Shown here piece by piece: positions 1-12,102 of a DNA stretch of 64,000 nucleotides (positions are counted from its first letter, which is position 1; every line of letters begins with the position of its first letter). The notes beneath the pieces are model-generated. The model searched no databases, had not been told where the DNA came from, and saw nothing but the letters and a program-made list of their open reading frames with translations. The stretch lies in the NCBI GenBank assembly GCA_004123355.1, contig SCHM01000006.1:558001-622000 (forward strand), in the 5' to 3' direction. The position numbers and the translations under genes are program-made. The DNA is from Amphirosellinia nigrospora. Taxonomy: Eukaryota > Ascomycota > Sordariomycetes > Xylariales > Xylariaceae.

Positions 1-1149
1 CCTGTTCCTGGTTTCACTATCCAGCTACAGAACTAGCCAGATTCAGCAACACCCCACTACATCTGTTCGCTGCTCCATATCCCAAACAGTTTGGCGATTC
101 GACAGCGAGAAATTCGATGAACTATGTAGACACCTCAGTCAGCAATTTCCCTACGTCGGGTAATGGGGTTTTTTTTGTTAGCACAGGGCCCAATTCAAAC
201 TACGATGCTAGTCTATCTCGTGTAGGCAAGAAAGATTAGAATACGATCGTAACCCAAAGCCACCCAGCCGCTTGGCTAGTTCCGGTAGCTTTTGGGCTAC
301 ACGAATGACGTACAGGGCTAGCACCACCATTTCACAAGGTCCTGACCCTGTAGTGTAAGTATCCCCAGCTAAAATTTAATACTATTTGGCAAACAGTCAC
401 CTTGACAGTTTTTAATTTTTTTTATGCATTTTCTTTTGATTTGAAGAGGTGGATTCCACTAGGGTCTGCCGAAATGATAATTGGAAGAATGTCAGATGCT
501 TGTCGCCGGGCCGATGTATTGCAAGATGGCGCTAGAACATCTATACATAGTATACAACTCTAAGTTAACGATTATAGAAGCCAAGATAAAATATTACTAA
601 TATGGTGTCAGTATTTACCTCGCAAAGTCCGGTCAAGGATCATGGGACCTCATCACTTGTCATACTTACACCCTATTAACGAGCTATTTTATTAGACTAT
701 CCGCAGCGGTAAGCAATGCACGATATCGTGGCTTGGCTAGGTGTGGCGAGGTTACTACATAGTACGAAGCTGCCTTAGGTTTGTCATATTGTGGAAACTG
801 AAGCCCGCCACTATCCCACAACAAAAATAACGGCACCGAGAAACAGACAATCGATTCCAGGCCTGGATTATGGAGACACGAGCTATAAATATACACTAAC
901 TTCCAAATAATTTGCTTCCGATTATGTTGACGCTATTCTGACTAGGGACGCCCTCGAATCCGCAGGTGTCTTTAGAAATACAATATATATGCATTTTTTG
1001 ATCAAGTATCGACCTCCGTCCTTGTAGCTTCAATATCCCCGATCTCCAAGTCCATGCACTCACGAGCAATTCTGGAGTAGCAGTTGCCTTGGAGTACTAT
1101 CTAGTTGTGCCAATACCGCTTATAATCTCCGCAACACATAGATAACACA
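1..1149. other. Intergenic, AT-rich, no supportable gene
   Basis: No reading frame here shows a recognisable domain, and stop codons are frequent in all frames. The stretch just before 1150 is the 5' flank of the P450 gene. The minus-strand open frame at 684-896 is short and has no family-like features, so I do not call it. Confidence 0.6.
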
Positions 1150-2852
1150 ATGCTCAACGCTGTGCTCGCCACAGCGGTTGCTGTTCTTGGCGCGCTCATT
1201 TATGCTCACATTAAGGGCGTCGGAAGGAGGCCGAGTGACTACCCGCCAGGCCCCCGACACTCCCAATTATTGGGAATATTCACCAGGTAAGAGGAGAGAG
1301 ATGCGCCAATTAGACGTACGCTGATCATTCGCTGTACCTAGCTCCCACAATCGCAGCCTCACAAGCAGTTTCAGAAATGGGCAGAAGAGTACGGTCCCGT
1401 ATATAGTCTCGTGCTTGGAACACAGGTCCTGATTGTGATATCGGATGGCGCCGGAGTGAAGGAGTTGCTTGACAAGAAGGCCGCCATCTGTAGCGATCGG
1501 TTACCATGGTACATCGGGCAGGACCTCTGCAGTGGAGGTCACCGGTTCCTGATGATGGTGAGTTCTTTGCACAACAGATGCTCGCCAAGAGTACTAATCA
1601 AGAGTAGCCATACGGAGACATCTGGCGGACGTTCCGAAGAGTCGGCCATCAATCAATGAACTCGTGGCATCAAAGGCTTTTATTCCATACCAGGAAATCG
1701 AGAGCATGCAGATGTTGCGCGAAATGCTGCACGAGCCTTCGCTTTTTTACGAGAGCTTCCGGCGTTTTTCCAACTCTCTCTCCGCACACATGATATTCGG
1801 GTAAGAACTGGCCCTCTACACAGCCCTCGATGTCATTACTAATCCAGAAGCGTAGATGGAGAACTATCAAGCACGACGACCCCCGTCTGAGCCAGATCTA
1901 CGATGGATCCCTCGACTTTAGCACACTCGCTGTAGCGCCTACCTCGGCTCTTTACGATGCTTTCCCCTTGTTACATAATATCCCCGATTTTCTGAGCTCC
2001 GCCAAGACACGCGCCAAAGCTTTGCATGAAAAAGAACGGCCGTTCTTTGTCGGCTTTTTGGAAGAAGCCCGGCGCAGCCTCGAGGCAGGCACTTTAAAGC
2101 CTTGCATTGCCGCCGACATGCTCCGAGCGCAGGAAAGCGAGGGATTCACCGACGTCCAGGCGGCCTACACACTGGGCAGCTGGTTCGAGGCCGGTTCTGA
2201 CACAACTTCGTCCACTATGTACGGGTTTGCCTGCGCCATGGTCCTGTTTCCTGAAGTCCAGAAGAGAGCTCAGGCCGAGATCGACGAGGTCGTAGGCTCG
2301 CGTCTGCCCACCTTGGACGACGAACCCTCGCTTCCATATATCCGAGCGTGTGTCAAGGAGTCACTTCGCTGGATGCCTGTAGCCTCCATCGGCGCGGCGC
2401 CGCACGCCGTCACGCGCGATGACGTGTACATGGGGTACAAGATCCCCAAGGGCGCCGGGCTTGTGCACAACATCTACACCCTCAACATGGACGAGAAGCG
2501 ATACCCGAACTCTCGCGCCTTCGATCCGCAGAGATACTTCCACGATAAGCAGTCAGCAGCCGAAGCCGCCCAAAACCCTGACTGGTCCCAGCGCGACCAC
2601 TATGGTTTCGGTGCGGGGAGGCGCATCTGCCTCGGCATGCACATCGCCGAGAGAAGTCTTTTCCTGACCATTGTGCGGATGCTGTGGGCGTTTGACTTCT
2701 CACCCGAGAAAGATGCGGCGGGTAATGACATCCTCCCCGACGGAGAGAATCTCACACCAGGCCTGGCGCAGCACCCGCCGCGCTTCGCTGCTCGCATCGT
2801 GCCCCGGGACCCGAAAAGGACTCAAATCATCGAGGAGGCAGAATGGGAATAA
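1150..2852 (+). CDS. Cytochrome P450 monooxygenase, frame interrupted twice
   Basis: This is a heme-thiolate monooxygenase of the fungal microsomal type, resembling O-methylsterigmatocystin oxidoreductase-like P450s; the substrate is unknown. The start at 1150 gives an N-terminal membrane anchor followed by the PPGP hinge. Exons are about 1150-1286, 1342-1557, 1608-1800 and 1856-2852, with good donors (GTAAGA, GTGAGT) and a TACTAAT branch site in the second intron. The I-helix AGSDTT lies at 2190-2207, the ExxR pair at 2358-2369 and the heme-binding FGAGRRICLG at 2607-2636, so the catalytic core is complete. Two single-base losses break the frame. One is near 1275, where a conserved GNIHQ-like motif is shifted. 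The other is near 1659, between the PYGDIWR block and the FIPYQEIES block. It could be a pseudogene or a sequencing artefact. The isocyanide synthase 3.5 kb downstream suggests a shared pathway, by analogy with yeast DIT1/DIT2. Confidence 0.88.
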
Positions 2853-5800
2853 TGAACACGTCTGCACAACACTTGATAGCCCATTTTTAGTTTAAGAATC
2901 TAGACAGCTTTAGAGAAATATAGGCACTCTCTCTAGGTGCTGTGTACATAGAGCCAGTAACGTAGTAGCAGAGCTATCAGTCGCCTATGAGTGGTTTCTC
3001 GCTACCAAGTCACAATAATATATCTATTACCTACTTACTTAAGCTAGTTCACTTAAAGATCTGTTCGAATGATTGTTCGCGAAAAGAAAAAAATAAGTGC
3101 TACTATGCCTACGTAACAATATATCATCCCCAATATCAACAACTCTTTATTCTAAGTACCTAGATAAACACCACAGTAGGTAAACACGTGATGTATCAAG
3201 GCTGACATCATCTGTGATGGAGAAAAAAGGACGCCATTAATACTTCATGAGTCTGAATAGCATATATCCACTTATCCGCGACACCATCAAGACTCGCGTC
3301 GTGTAATACAATTTGCCAAGCAAGCTATCACCAAAATGGAAAACTTTGCGGACGACGTGCATAAGCGTTATTCTTATGGGGCTGAGGGGCTCTATGCTCT
3401 AGAGCTAAGTCTTTAGATCAACAGCCAAGTCAACACCCACGTCTATATGCCTAAGTATTAGCTGGGAGTAGATTCACGCATCTAAAGGAGTTCCGCTGTG
3501 TAATAATATGGTCGCAACGCTTGTATCTGACCTTCGCATTTGTATTAAATATAGCGGTCATTGATGATCACGTTCACTATCGCAGTACGTAAGCCACACC
3601 GTTCATTTCAGTACAATTACGTTATAGTCAATGCCTCGATTTAGACTCTGACTAATCAGGTCTTTACAAAGAAATTTGGAGTTTCTAGGTTCACTCTTAG
3701 AAATTCTCAAGCTCTAGTTTCTTTCCCACTTAATTATCGCTGCTAATACATGTTCAGGAAAGCTTTGCTTTCAATACATTAAGATAGAGAGTAACTTAAG
3801 TACCTAAGGCATCCGTCAAACTGATACAGGTCAGACACGATGATGTAAGACTACCTAAAAGCACATGTAATCAAGATTAACTAAATAAGAAGATAGTAAG
3901 ACAGATATGACAAGATCATGTAGTAATGAAGACAGTAACGTAGCATGCGTTAGCAAAGAATGGGGGCCTTATAATTAGTATGCTCAGTGCCGAGATTACT
4001 GCCACAGTCGATTCCAAAACGGCTCATAAATGTAATAGCCTATGATAGCTTTACCATTATAGAGTAGCACAACATAGGGCTTAGTTGCACGATCTAGGAC
4101 ATTTAATAAAACGTAGATATATAAGCACTTACATCAAAGCTTCGTACTAGATTGTTATTTGTGGGGAGAGCTTCTAAATACGGCTAGCTTGACCTGTAGA
4201 AATCAAAACGTGACGCCCGAGAATCCGACCCGGCAAAGCTAAAGCCGGGGCGGCAAACCCCTACACTACTTTAAATCCGACCGAAAAACCTAGCAAGGTG
4301 CCTAGACTATATATAGACATAGTGTGGGATTATGTACATAAATTGACGATGAGGACAGGGGTGGTCTGTCCCCACATCATGTCGAATTGCGGCACAGCTC
4401 GAGCTATAATTAAGCGCAATAACAGTAGACCCTCACAAGTGGAGAACGGAATTCGCAGCTGTAGGTGAAATAGCATGATTGACCGCTGGAACCAACGACG
4501 ACGAACAGGTACGGTGATTCAAAATACTGTTTGAAAATATATTTAGAGACAACCAGGGAGACTTCCTCGCCAAGGGAGACCCCATGCTGACTAAACATGT
4601 TGTATTTCATTTTGAAACTTGTACCTTGTCAAATCTAAAACTCAGGATGACTTCTCAAAGAGTGCCATGGAAGGTAAAGTGAAGCTATGTAAATAATTGA
4701 TTAAAAGATGGGACGTTAAGGTGCATCAATTCCCTTGCAGGTGATTGGCCATTTCTTCCAAGTGAGTCCCAATGCTTAGTCAGTATGGCGGACGGACTCG
4801 CCTGCTAATATTCGGACTCTCAATTGTTTCTTCGTGTATTTTCATCTGAATTCCAACTCGACTGTCTGACCTGAGGAGCTGTTCGTAGATCAATGTGGCA
4901 CTTGCCCTATTGGGGCAAAACTTTATTATTTTCCGCAGAGAAGCGATTATCAAATTGGCTCTTCTATGGCACTAAAAATAAAGGACTCTTTCTTTATACA
5001 GTAATAATGCTGGTGCTATGTTGATCATTGACGGGGAGGGGGGTATACTACCTAGATTAGAGTTTATAGATAACCTAATATTCGCTACCCCCTTGTTAAC
5101 CTAAAAGTACCTACATTTTCTAAGTGGATATGACCTGTAGAGTACCTACTTGGCTTATATACTCCAACTACTTACGGGTATTATTTAGAAGCATTTCTTT
5201 TTGATACCTACATAATGTTCGACAAGTATAGTATTTGACGAACGTAATAGCCTACGTAGGCGTAGGTGTTAAGGCTAGTATAGCTAGGTTAAGAGGTAAC
5301 TCGGGTCGTCTGTATTAGGTAGCCCGTGCGGCTGTTAGACCAGCCATTCTAGCCTCATAGTCTAGTTACACTATCTAGCTATAATAGCCTAGCTTACGTA
5401 CCCGCACCCTCACCGTTTCTTTTGCAGCTGCCCTCGCCTATAACTGGGTTACTACGTTCGTTAAATATTACGTGTGTCGAATATTACGTACGCGTTAAAG
5501 AGCAGTGCTTATAACAAATATAAACTAGTACCCGTAGGTACGGATACTGCAGGTGTTAGGTTAACAAGGGGTGGCTGATATTAGTTTATCTGATTTTCCC
5601 CTGGATTGGGCGTGCACCTTCCACCTTCGCGAAGCTAAACCCTATAACGATCGGCCCGGTGACACCGTCGTATGGTAGAAGTGGGATGCCCCCTCCCCAT
5701 ATCTTGTGTGAAGCCATCGCCAAGTTACAAAAGTGCAAGGTACACCTGGCAGCTCCGAAACCAATCCCACCCTGTTCACTCTTCATTGGATATTTGAACA

Positions 5801-6351
5801 TATGGGCAATACTAGCCCTGTGACGGCATATGCCGCTTCGGCCTTTTGAATGTATCACTCTTTCCTCTTGAAGAATCTTGGAATTGATTACTGTACAGGC
5901 AGTTGTGTTCGCTTCAAAGCCAATGGGTATTAGGTTCCGCGGAACTTGCCTGCTAATGCAAGGAAAGAAGAGGATTCGACTAACAGCCTCTAGTTTCGCA
6001 AATTGATTCCTATTGGATAGTGTTTGTGGCGTATTTGAGTATGCCACTTGTGGGTGCTCAAGGTTCCAGCCTGTGGACGCCGCCGATCGTAAGACGGGTG
6101 CAAAAGGCTGTGGCGTTCCAGGCTGTGGCAACAGGATATGTTTCTCACAGCCTCCTTCAGCCGTAGCACAAGGAAACCAATACATTGAGGCTATTTACAG
6201 TATCACACCTAATATATAAGACCTGTTGGAGCCCTTCTAACTTATGCCATTCGTGCTCCTACTGGCCTACTATCTCGAGAATAACAAAGAACATCTGAGT
6301 CTTTTTTTATCACTACTCTCTTAGTTATATTAGCCATCAAATCTTTCCAAC
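2853..6351. other. AT-rich spacer, probably decayed repeat DNA
   Basis: About 3.5 kb with no intact gene. The part from about 2900 to 5560 is rich in A, T and TpA steps, with many short TACCTA/TAGGTA, CTAG and TTAA strings, the texture of repeat-induced point mutation (RIP). Around 5586-6185 base composition becomes more balanced and a 199-codon minus-strand frame is open. It shows no domain I recognise, and the plus strand has interrupted peptide-like stretches. I treat it as a possible unidentified relic, not a gene. Confidence 0.5.
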
Positions 6352-8651
6352 ATGGTTATAGAGTTGCGTGAGAACGGTGTCCCTCTCGGGGCACTGGGCG
6401 TCGGTGAAGTCAACGGATTCGAATCCAATAAGTTGGAGAGTATTCTACTCCAAGTGAAAGACGGCTGGACAACCACCGAAACTACGAGGAAACTTGAGTC
6501 CGAGGCTACCGATTCGAGTGACGATATAGCAGAAATTGAACAACTGAAATCCATCAAAGGGACTTCTAGTCCCGACGTCTCTGGTACTGGTGAGAATATC
6601 ACCGAGCTGCCCACTTCGATCCGTCCGCCTCCCAAGTCGATCGCCGAACGGGCAGTGGCTGCTGCTGTTGTACTTAACAGGTATAATCTCTTTGGTTGAT
6701 TATTAAATTCATTGCATCCATTAGCAGATCACTTACCAAGTTTGACAGGTATCGAATCGAATACAAACATGATAAAGATATCTCACAATCCATCAAGATT
6801 TCACAAAACCAGATTCAACACTTCCTCGAGAATAATGAAGCAATCAAACTTATCATACCCGCGTTCCCCTTTAAGTCACCCAACAATCGGAGAAAGTCCT
6901 GGGAGCTTTGCCTGATGAAGCGGAACGACTTGCCCTGTTGCACTTGAATAGTCTGTGCTTGGCCATTAAAGACGCCGCAGAGTGCGATGCGTATCTAACC
7001 ATCGTTTCCGATGGAATCACCTACAACGGTAATTAATATCCGCTATAGGATCCAGCTATTTTACTAATAGGTCTGTAGATATACTGGGAGTTTCCGACCT
7101 TGAGGTGTGGAGATATGGCCAGCACCTTAGACAGATGGCGGAGGATAACAACTGCCAATACATTCGTTTCTCTCGCATTTGCGATTTAGTCGGCACCGAG
7201 TACGCATCCGAAAGCCTGACCGAGGCGATGTACTTGGAAAAGGCACACGAGTTCCGCACCCTCCTTGAAGCCAATGGGCCAAGCGATTTTGATGTTGTAG
7301 ATGCAATCGCAAATGATCCGGATATCCTGAGAACGTATCGAGGATACAGAAAGTTTCTGGAGACCGACCTTAGCCAGGGTGGCCGTTCTAAGTCTCAACA
7401 GGGAAGACAGATTGGGGCAGTGGCCAAGGCTATGATAACGAGAGGAAAGGTGAGTCAAGAGATTACAGAGACACGTCGAACGACCCACGACCTGCCCATA
7501 CATATGACCACAGTATGCACCAGACGCAGGATTCTGACTAGTAACAGGCATTTGCTGCGACTATCAACAGCCGATATTCCGACTCGATCCGCCTGTCAAT
7601 TCACCCTTCAGGTGATACCAACAAGGTGTCCATCGCCATACTTCCACAAAGCAACGAGACAGTTGCCACTCCTTGGCATGGTGCACTCGTTCGCAATCTC
7701 AACGGAAGCACATTCATCTCACACTCTATTTCCGTACCCTCTCTAACACATGACCTAATTCGCGACGCAAACGGTCGCCCAATATATTTCCGCGAGCGAT
7801 CAGACGCCTTTGAGTGGCCTAACATGAACGTTACTTTCGAATACCTCTATCCCTGCGGTATCGTTATCCGGCCTGCGAGTGGCTATTCTTACCCGCTTTC
7901 GATGGTGGACATGCAGAAAGTTCGCAAGCTGGCTATCAACTGCTCGCCGATAGTGCTCCGGGCTTCGTCAATACCAAGAACGAGCAGGAGTTTGTCGCAA
8001 AGGCCTGGCACCTCGGCCTGTCGTCCCTTTCCGCGGCCACACCATCGAGGTAGTGAAAGACGAATCCAACAACGACCCTACAAGCAACAATGTCTCATCG
8101 TCTGAGGCGATGCCGATGCATTATGATGGCATATTCGTGACGAAGATGGTCAAAGACGAAAACGGCGTCGAAAAGAAGGTCATTACGGCTCCCCATTTCC
8201 AGTACTTCGTCTCCCAGTCAGCGGCGCAGCGGCGACGGATACACGCTATTCGCATCTTCAGATCTGCTCGCGCGCTACCTACCCAAGAACAACCCGATCG
8301 AGAGGCTAGAGAAGCTCAAATGGACGTGCCGGGACGCACGGCTTCTTCGCCAGCACCCTCGAGGACATGGACCTGGTAATTCGACACCCGGAGAGAATAC
8401 ACCGTGCGTGCGCTGGCACGAGCCCTGGCAGCAGTGGAGACCAATTTGGGCACACCGATGTCACCATCGACAACGACCGCGGTCCAAAAGGTCGTCATCT
8501 CATCAACAGCTGGCGTACGACCGCCGCGTGTGCCTCCGATTCGCGTGGAACGAGGGGATGTCCTGTGAACGACAACTTTGCCATGCTACATACTAGGACA
8601 TCGTTCAGCACGGCGCATCCTAGGGAGCTGTGGCGAATCCATACCAACTAA
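6352..8651 (+). pseudogene. Fused isocyanide synthase / TauD-like dioxygenase, heavily frameshifted
   Basis: The first half is a Dit1/PvcA-family isocyanide synthase, which converts an amino acid to an isocyanide. The second half is a TauD/TfdA Fe(II)/2-oxoglutarate dioxygenase of PvcB type. Both lie in one gene, a fusion known in fungal isocyanide synthases. Exons are 6352-6680, 6749-7028, 7079-7449 and 7548-8651, with solved phases. Family blocks include PAFPFKSPN, TIVSDGITYND, LGVSDLEVWRYG, SIHPSGDTNK and MHYDG. The iron-binding HxD is at 8119-8127 and the distal His, in FAMLHTRT, is at 8589-8591. One-base losses occur near 6895, 7960 and 8020, and roughly nine more one- or two-base losses break 8220-8570. 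No premature stop appears once these are allowed for. I class it as a pseudogene because of the lesion density, but assembly error could account for part or all of it. Confidence 0.85.
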
Positions 8652-9452
8652 GATGCGAACCAGGGGACTTGGACAGACTTTATTTGTGTTGTCACGAAGT
8701 GACTGGAACAGGTTTTCCATCTACGTACATAAATTTTATCCTTTTTACATGGTTTATTCATATTTGCATAGTTAAAATAGATACCAGTTTAGAAGTTCAT
8801 AATGATTTCACCTCGTTGCGTTTGATATTCACAGCAAAATATCCTGCGCCTTAGGGCATATCTGGCAAGACCGTGAAAGGCCACACCTTGGGTATCATAA
8901 GACGCCACTACATCATCCTTTCATCAGCTAAGTTTAATAAGGCCACAACCAAGCCCCTCCTTACACTCGCGAAGCAAAGATCGGGCGTAGAGTCCCATGG
9001 CCTCAAGACCGATTCTAGCGTGCCATCGGCCAGCACGACTGAGGATCAGCTTGGTGGGCCTAGGGTGTTCCGGGATTCTGGGCTTGAGTAGAAGCAGCAT
9101 TTCTCGGACCTGGGTAGCAGCATGCTCCAAGTAGGGACTGTTCCGTTCCTCTCGATACGCCCGGCGACTACAAGGGGAATGGGACCGCTGCTCCATCACG
9201 ATGAGTCAGCAGACGCCTTCATACCAAGTGTTCAATATTGCAACGGGTGTTGGCAATCCAAAAATACAAGTTTGAACCTCAAAGATTTCTCATATATCAC
9301 CCCACATACAAAGCGTGTCTAATAATATGCATATTAATTTAATAAGAAGGAATGCTACAACGTATTGGCGGTCTTTATTGATGCCTCGCCGGCGCCATGG
9401 GAAGGCCGCGGAACTATACTATCCAAGTGGATTGATTACTGAGACGGCAAGA

Positions 9453-9471
9453 GTGACAGCCTAGCTGTCAC
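9453..9471. repeat. Perfect 8-bp inverted repeat
   Basis: GTGACAGC and GCTGTCAC are separated by CTA, forming a tight potential hairpin. No neighbouring gene end explains it. Confidence 0.5.
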
Positions 9472-10144
9472 CTTTCCTTCGAAGGACCAATGACGTTGAC
9501 AAAGGTGTCTGCAAAACTGGCTAGGATTGTTTAGGATCTTCTACATAATGAGAGATACTGGGCTCTGAGTCTCGCATTTGACGCTAATCATGGAAGATTG
9601 GGCATCGCAGAGGTGCAGGGATGGATCTGGATATACATGTATAGTCCATGCCAAAAACAGTTCTAGATTTCCTTTAGAAGAACATAGTAGGTAGAATTTT
9701 CTCGACGAGGGAGCCTAGAAACAAGAGGGCATCGGGCTTACAAAGAACACGAGATAATTAGCCAAATCGACGACAAATCATCGCCTGAAACTATGTATTG
9801 ATCTTAGTAGTAATATTTGCTGATATGAAAATGCCTCTTGCAGCTAGCGATTTACATCTAATCGGGACGCCCTCGGCAGGTTTTGGCGACGGCATGTGAC
9901 CTGTTGGGAGGTTGGGTCGTGTATGTGTATCGGAAATACGGAACGAAGGAGACCAATACGACCGTATCCGAAATTAAAGACGATGAGCCTAGTGTTCGGA
10001 AATGGGTTACCCGCGGATACAAAATTTAGCGCCAAAAATACTAATCCTTCGTACTAATCTGAAATTTAAGAATTAATGTTCTTTTTGCTTTATATTGTTT
10101 TTAAACGAAGTTGGTTTTATGAGTCTCTAATGCCTATGGGTAGA

Positions 10145-10202
10145 AAAACCCACTTGGGTTTTCGTGAGTGGTGGGTTATTGGATTTTGGGTTAAAAATCC
10201 AA
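10145..10202. repeat. Two adjacent hairpin-forming inverted repeats
   Basis: AAAACCC/GGGTTTT (10145-10151 with 10156-10162) is followed by TTGGATTTT/AAAATCCAA (10179-10187 with 10194-10202, six-base loop). The tract may be the core of a small palindromic element; no target duplication was found. Confidence 0.45.
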
Positions 10203-12102
10203 ACCCTAGATGGGGCGTATGGATGCTGCTCACGAAACTGCCATGAGGTGGAGTTTTAGAATCGGATTTGTTCTGTCCTACACGAACAACGCCCTTCGAT
10301 CCCGTATTTTGAGGCTAAGACATCAGGAAAGAGATAGAAGGGGTACTAGTCAATAATAGCCTCGTGTAGTACAGATCCATCTCGAGGCGAAGGTCCGTGG
10401 GTCCTCGAATTCTATCTACAAACAAGGAGCTTTCGTTGGGGCCACATTGAAGTCAAGAATAGGAAACCAGAGACCCTACAGACCCAAAGGGATTATTGGC
10501 TATACAGAACACCAATTTCCAACCATTTGAGCACAAGCCCTTGTCATAGGTTGTGACAGGACCTTCAAGGGAATCGACCAGTATTCCTACAGGTTACGAA
10601 TATTTTTGTTGGAGGGTTCTTTATCAAGGCTTTGACAAGAGCTTTTATTCGAGGGCTTGGGAAGATATTCAGATTGCAAAAGTCTTTCAGGATGTCAAGG
10701 AGTCCATGAAGGTCTCGTCCCTCGGTCCCTTGATGCAGGAGATCTCTAGTTTACATACATATCATAATAAGTTAACCTCGATTCTAGTTGCCTTGCTTCA
10801 CATCCCTTTTCTTCCTCTCTTTTGCTCGCTATATTTGAGTATGTGCCTGGCGGGAAGAAATACAAGGGTAATTGAATAGGCGAAGTCTCATGCGGAGATT
10901 TGCACTCGTATGAAATACACATACTAGCTAGCATCCAGTCTTAGATTCGCGACCTTGTTTGAATAGTGAGACTGTTATCGCCAATTCCCATAAAGTCTTA
11001 CATATTACCATTGGGATGGTATGTCGATATTGTCATAATCTTACTTATAAGAGGAATTTTACGATGACTAAAGTTAATTTTAAACAGGATCAATGACTCA
11101 GAATTGTTTCTAGTTATACGTTGATAAATATATTGGAAGCTGAAAAGCGCGTTCGCTGGGTATTGAGGCCACCGCTAACCCACACCGCAACCAAAGCTAC
11201 TAAACTAAGACCTAGATGTTGCTTGGTTTGGGGAATCTGGAACCCCTATAATTCCACCCACACGCATACAAGCAATCTTTATCAAGTCCGTTCAGAGGCC
11301 GTGTCAACAATAATCGCACACCCGCTCAGCCAAGCCTACTGATCTCTACATAAATTTGAAATAAATTTCATCGTTTTACACAAATTCACTTTACGGTTAT
11401 TTCTATCCAGTGTTACATATCTCCATACTCAATAGGTATTTATCCAAGAGAGGAACAAAAGGGGCTTCGTTAAGACAGTGAAAACGGAACGTAAAACACG
11501 GTGGCGTTGGCTGCAGTACGTCTCAGCTTGCGTTTAGGTTGATATTTTAGTTTTGGGCATACCTAGATACCTACCTTCTTGATGTATTCCACGCCGCTAT
11601 CATCCTACCAGGCCTCAATAAGTCCACAGAATCACCGCTGTCTCGTCTGATTCCCCATATTTTTTAGTCAAAGCAACTACTATCAGTAGAAAGGTAACCC
11701 TTCGTTCTAACCGCTTGCTCTTCCAATTACATCACCGCGTATAGGCGCTGACACTGCAAAAAGAAAAAAAGACTGTTTGAGACAATAGAAGCGCAAGAAC
11801 AATTAGAGGCGTCCCCTTCTGCACCTCGGAGTGGCTCAGTATTTACTTGTCATTTTATGGATGGCTGGAATGGCATTTTTTGGGTTGCATCGAAGCTCAG
11901 CCCCAGCTGATGCATACGACCCCATGAAGGCGTGGGCAGGGCGCAGAGCCCTCGTCTGTCGTATGTGTTAAAAGGTCTTGTCGTCGGACTAGTCGAATGC
12001 CACATCCTGACACCTTTTCATTTTACCAACCTCTTGCTACCCATTCTTATTGTTTCCTGTCGGGGCGACTTATGCTTCGCGTACCAGCTAACTACCCCAA
12101 CC

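Larger units (their letters stand above)
8652..12102. other. Intergenic, no supportable gene
   Basis: About 3.4 kb. Open frames at 8924-9199 (minus), 9844-10035 (minus) and 10553-10879 (plus) have no recognisable domain. Two hairpin-forming tracts occur, at 9453-9471 and 10145-10202. The segment 11400-12100 is the 5' flank of the NLR gene. Confidence 0.5.
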
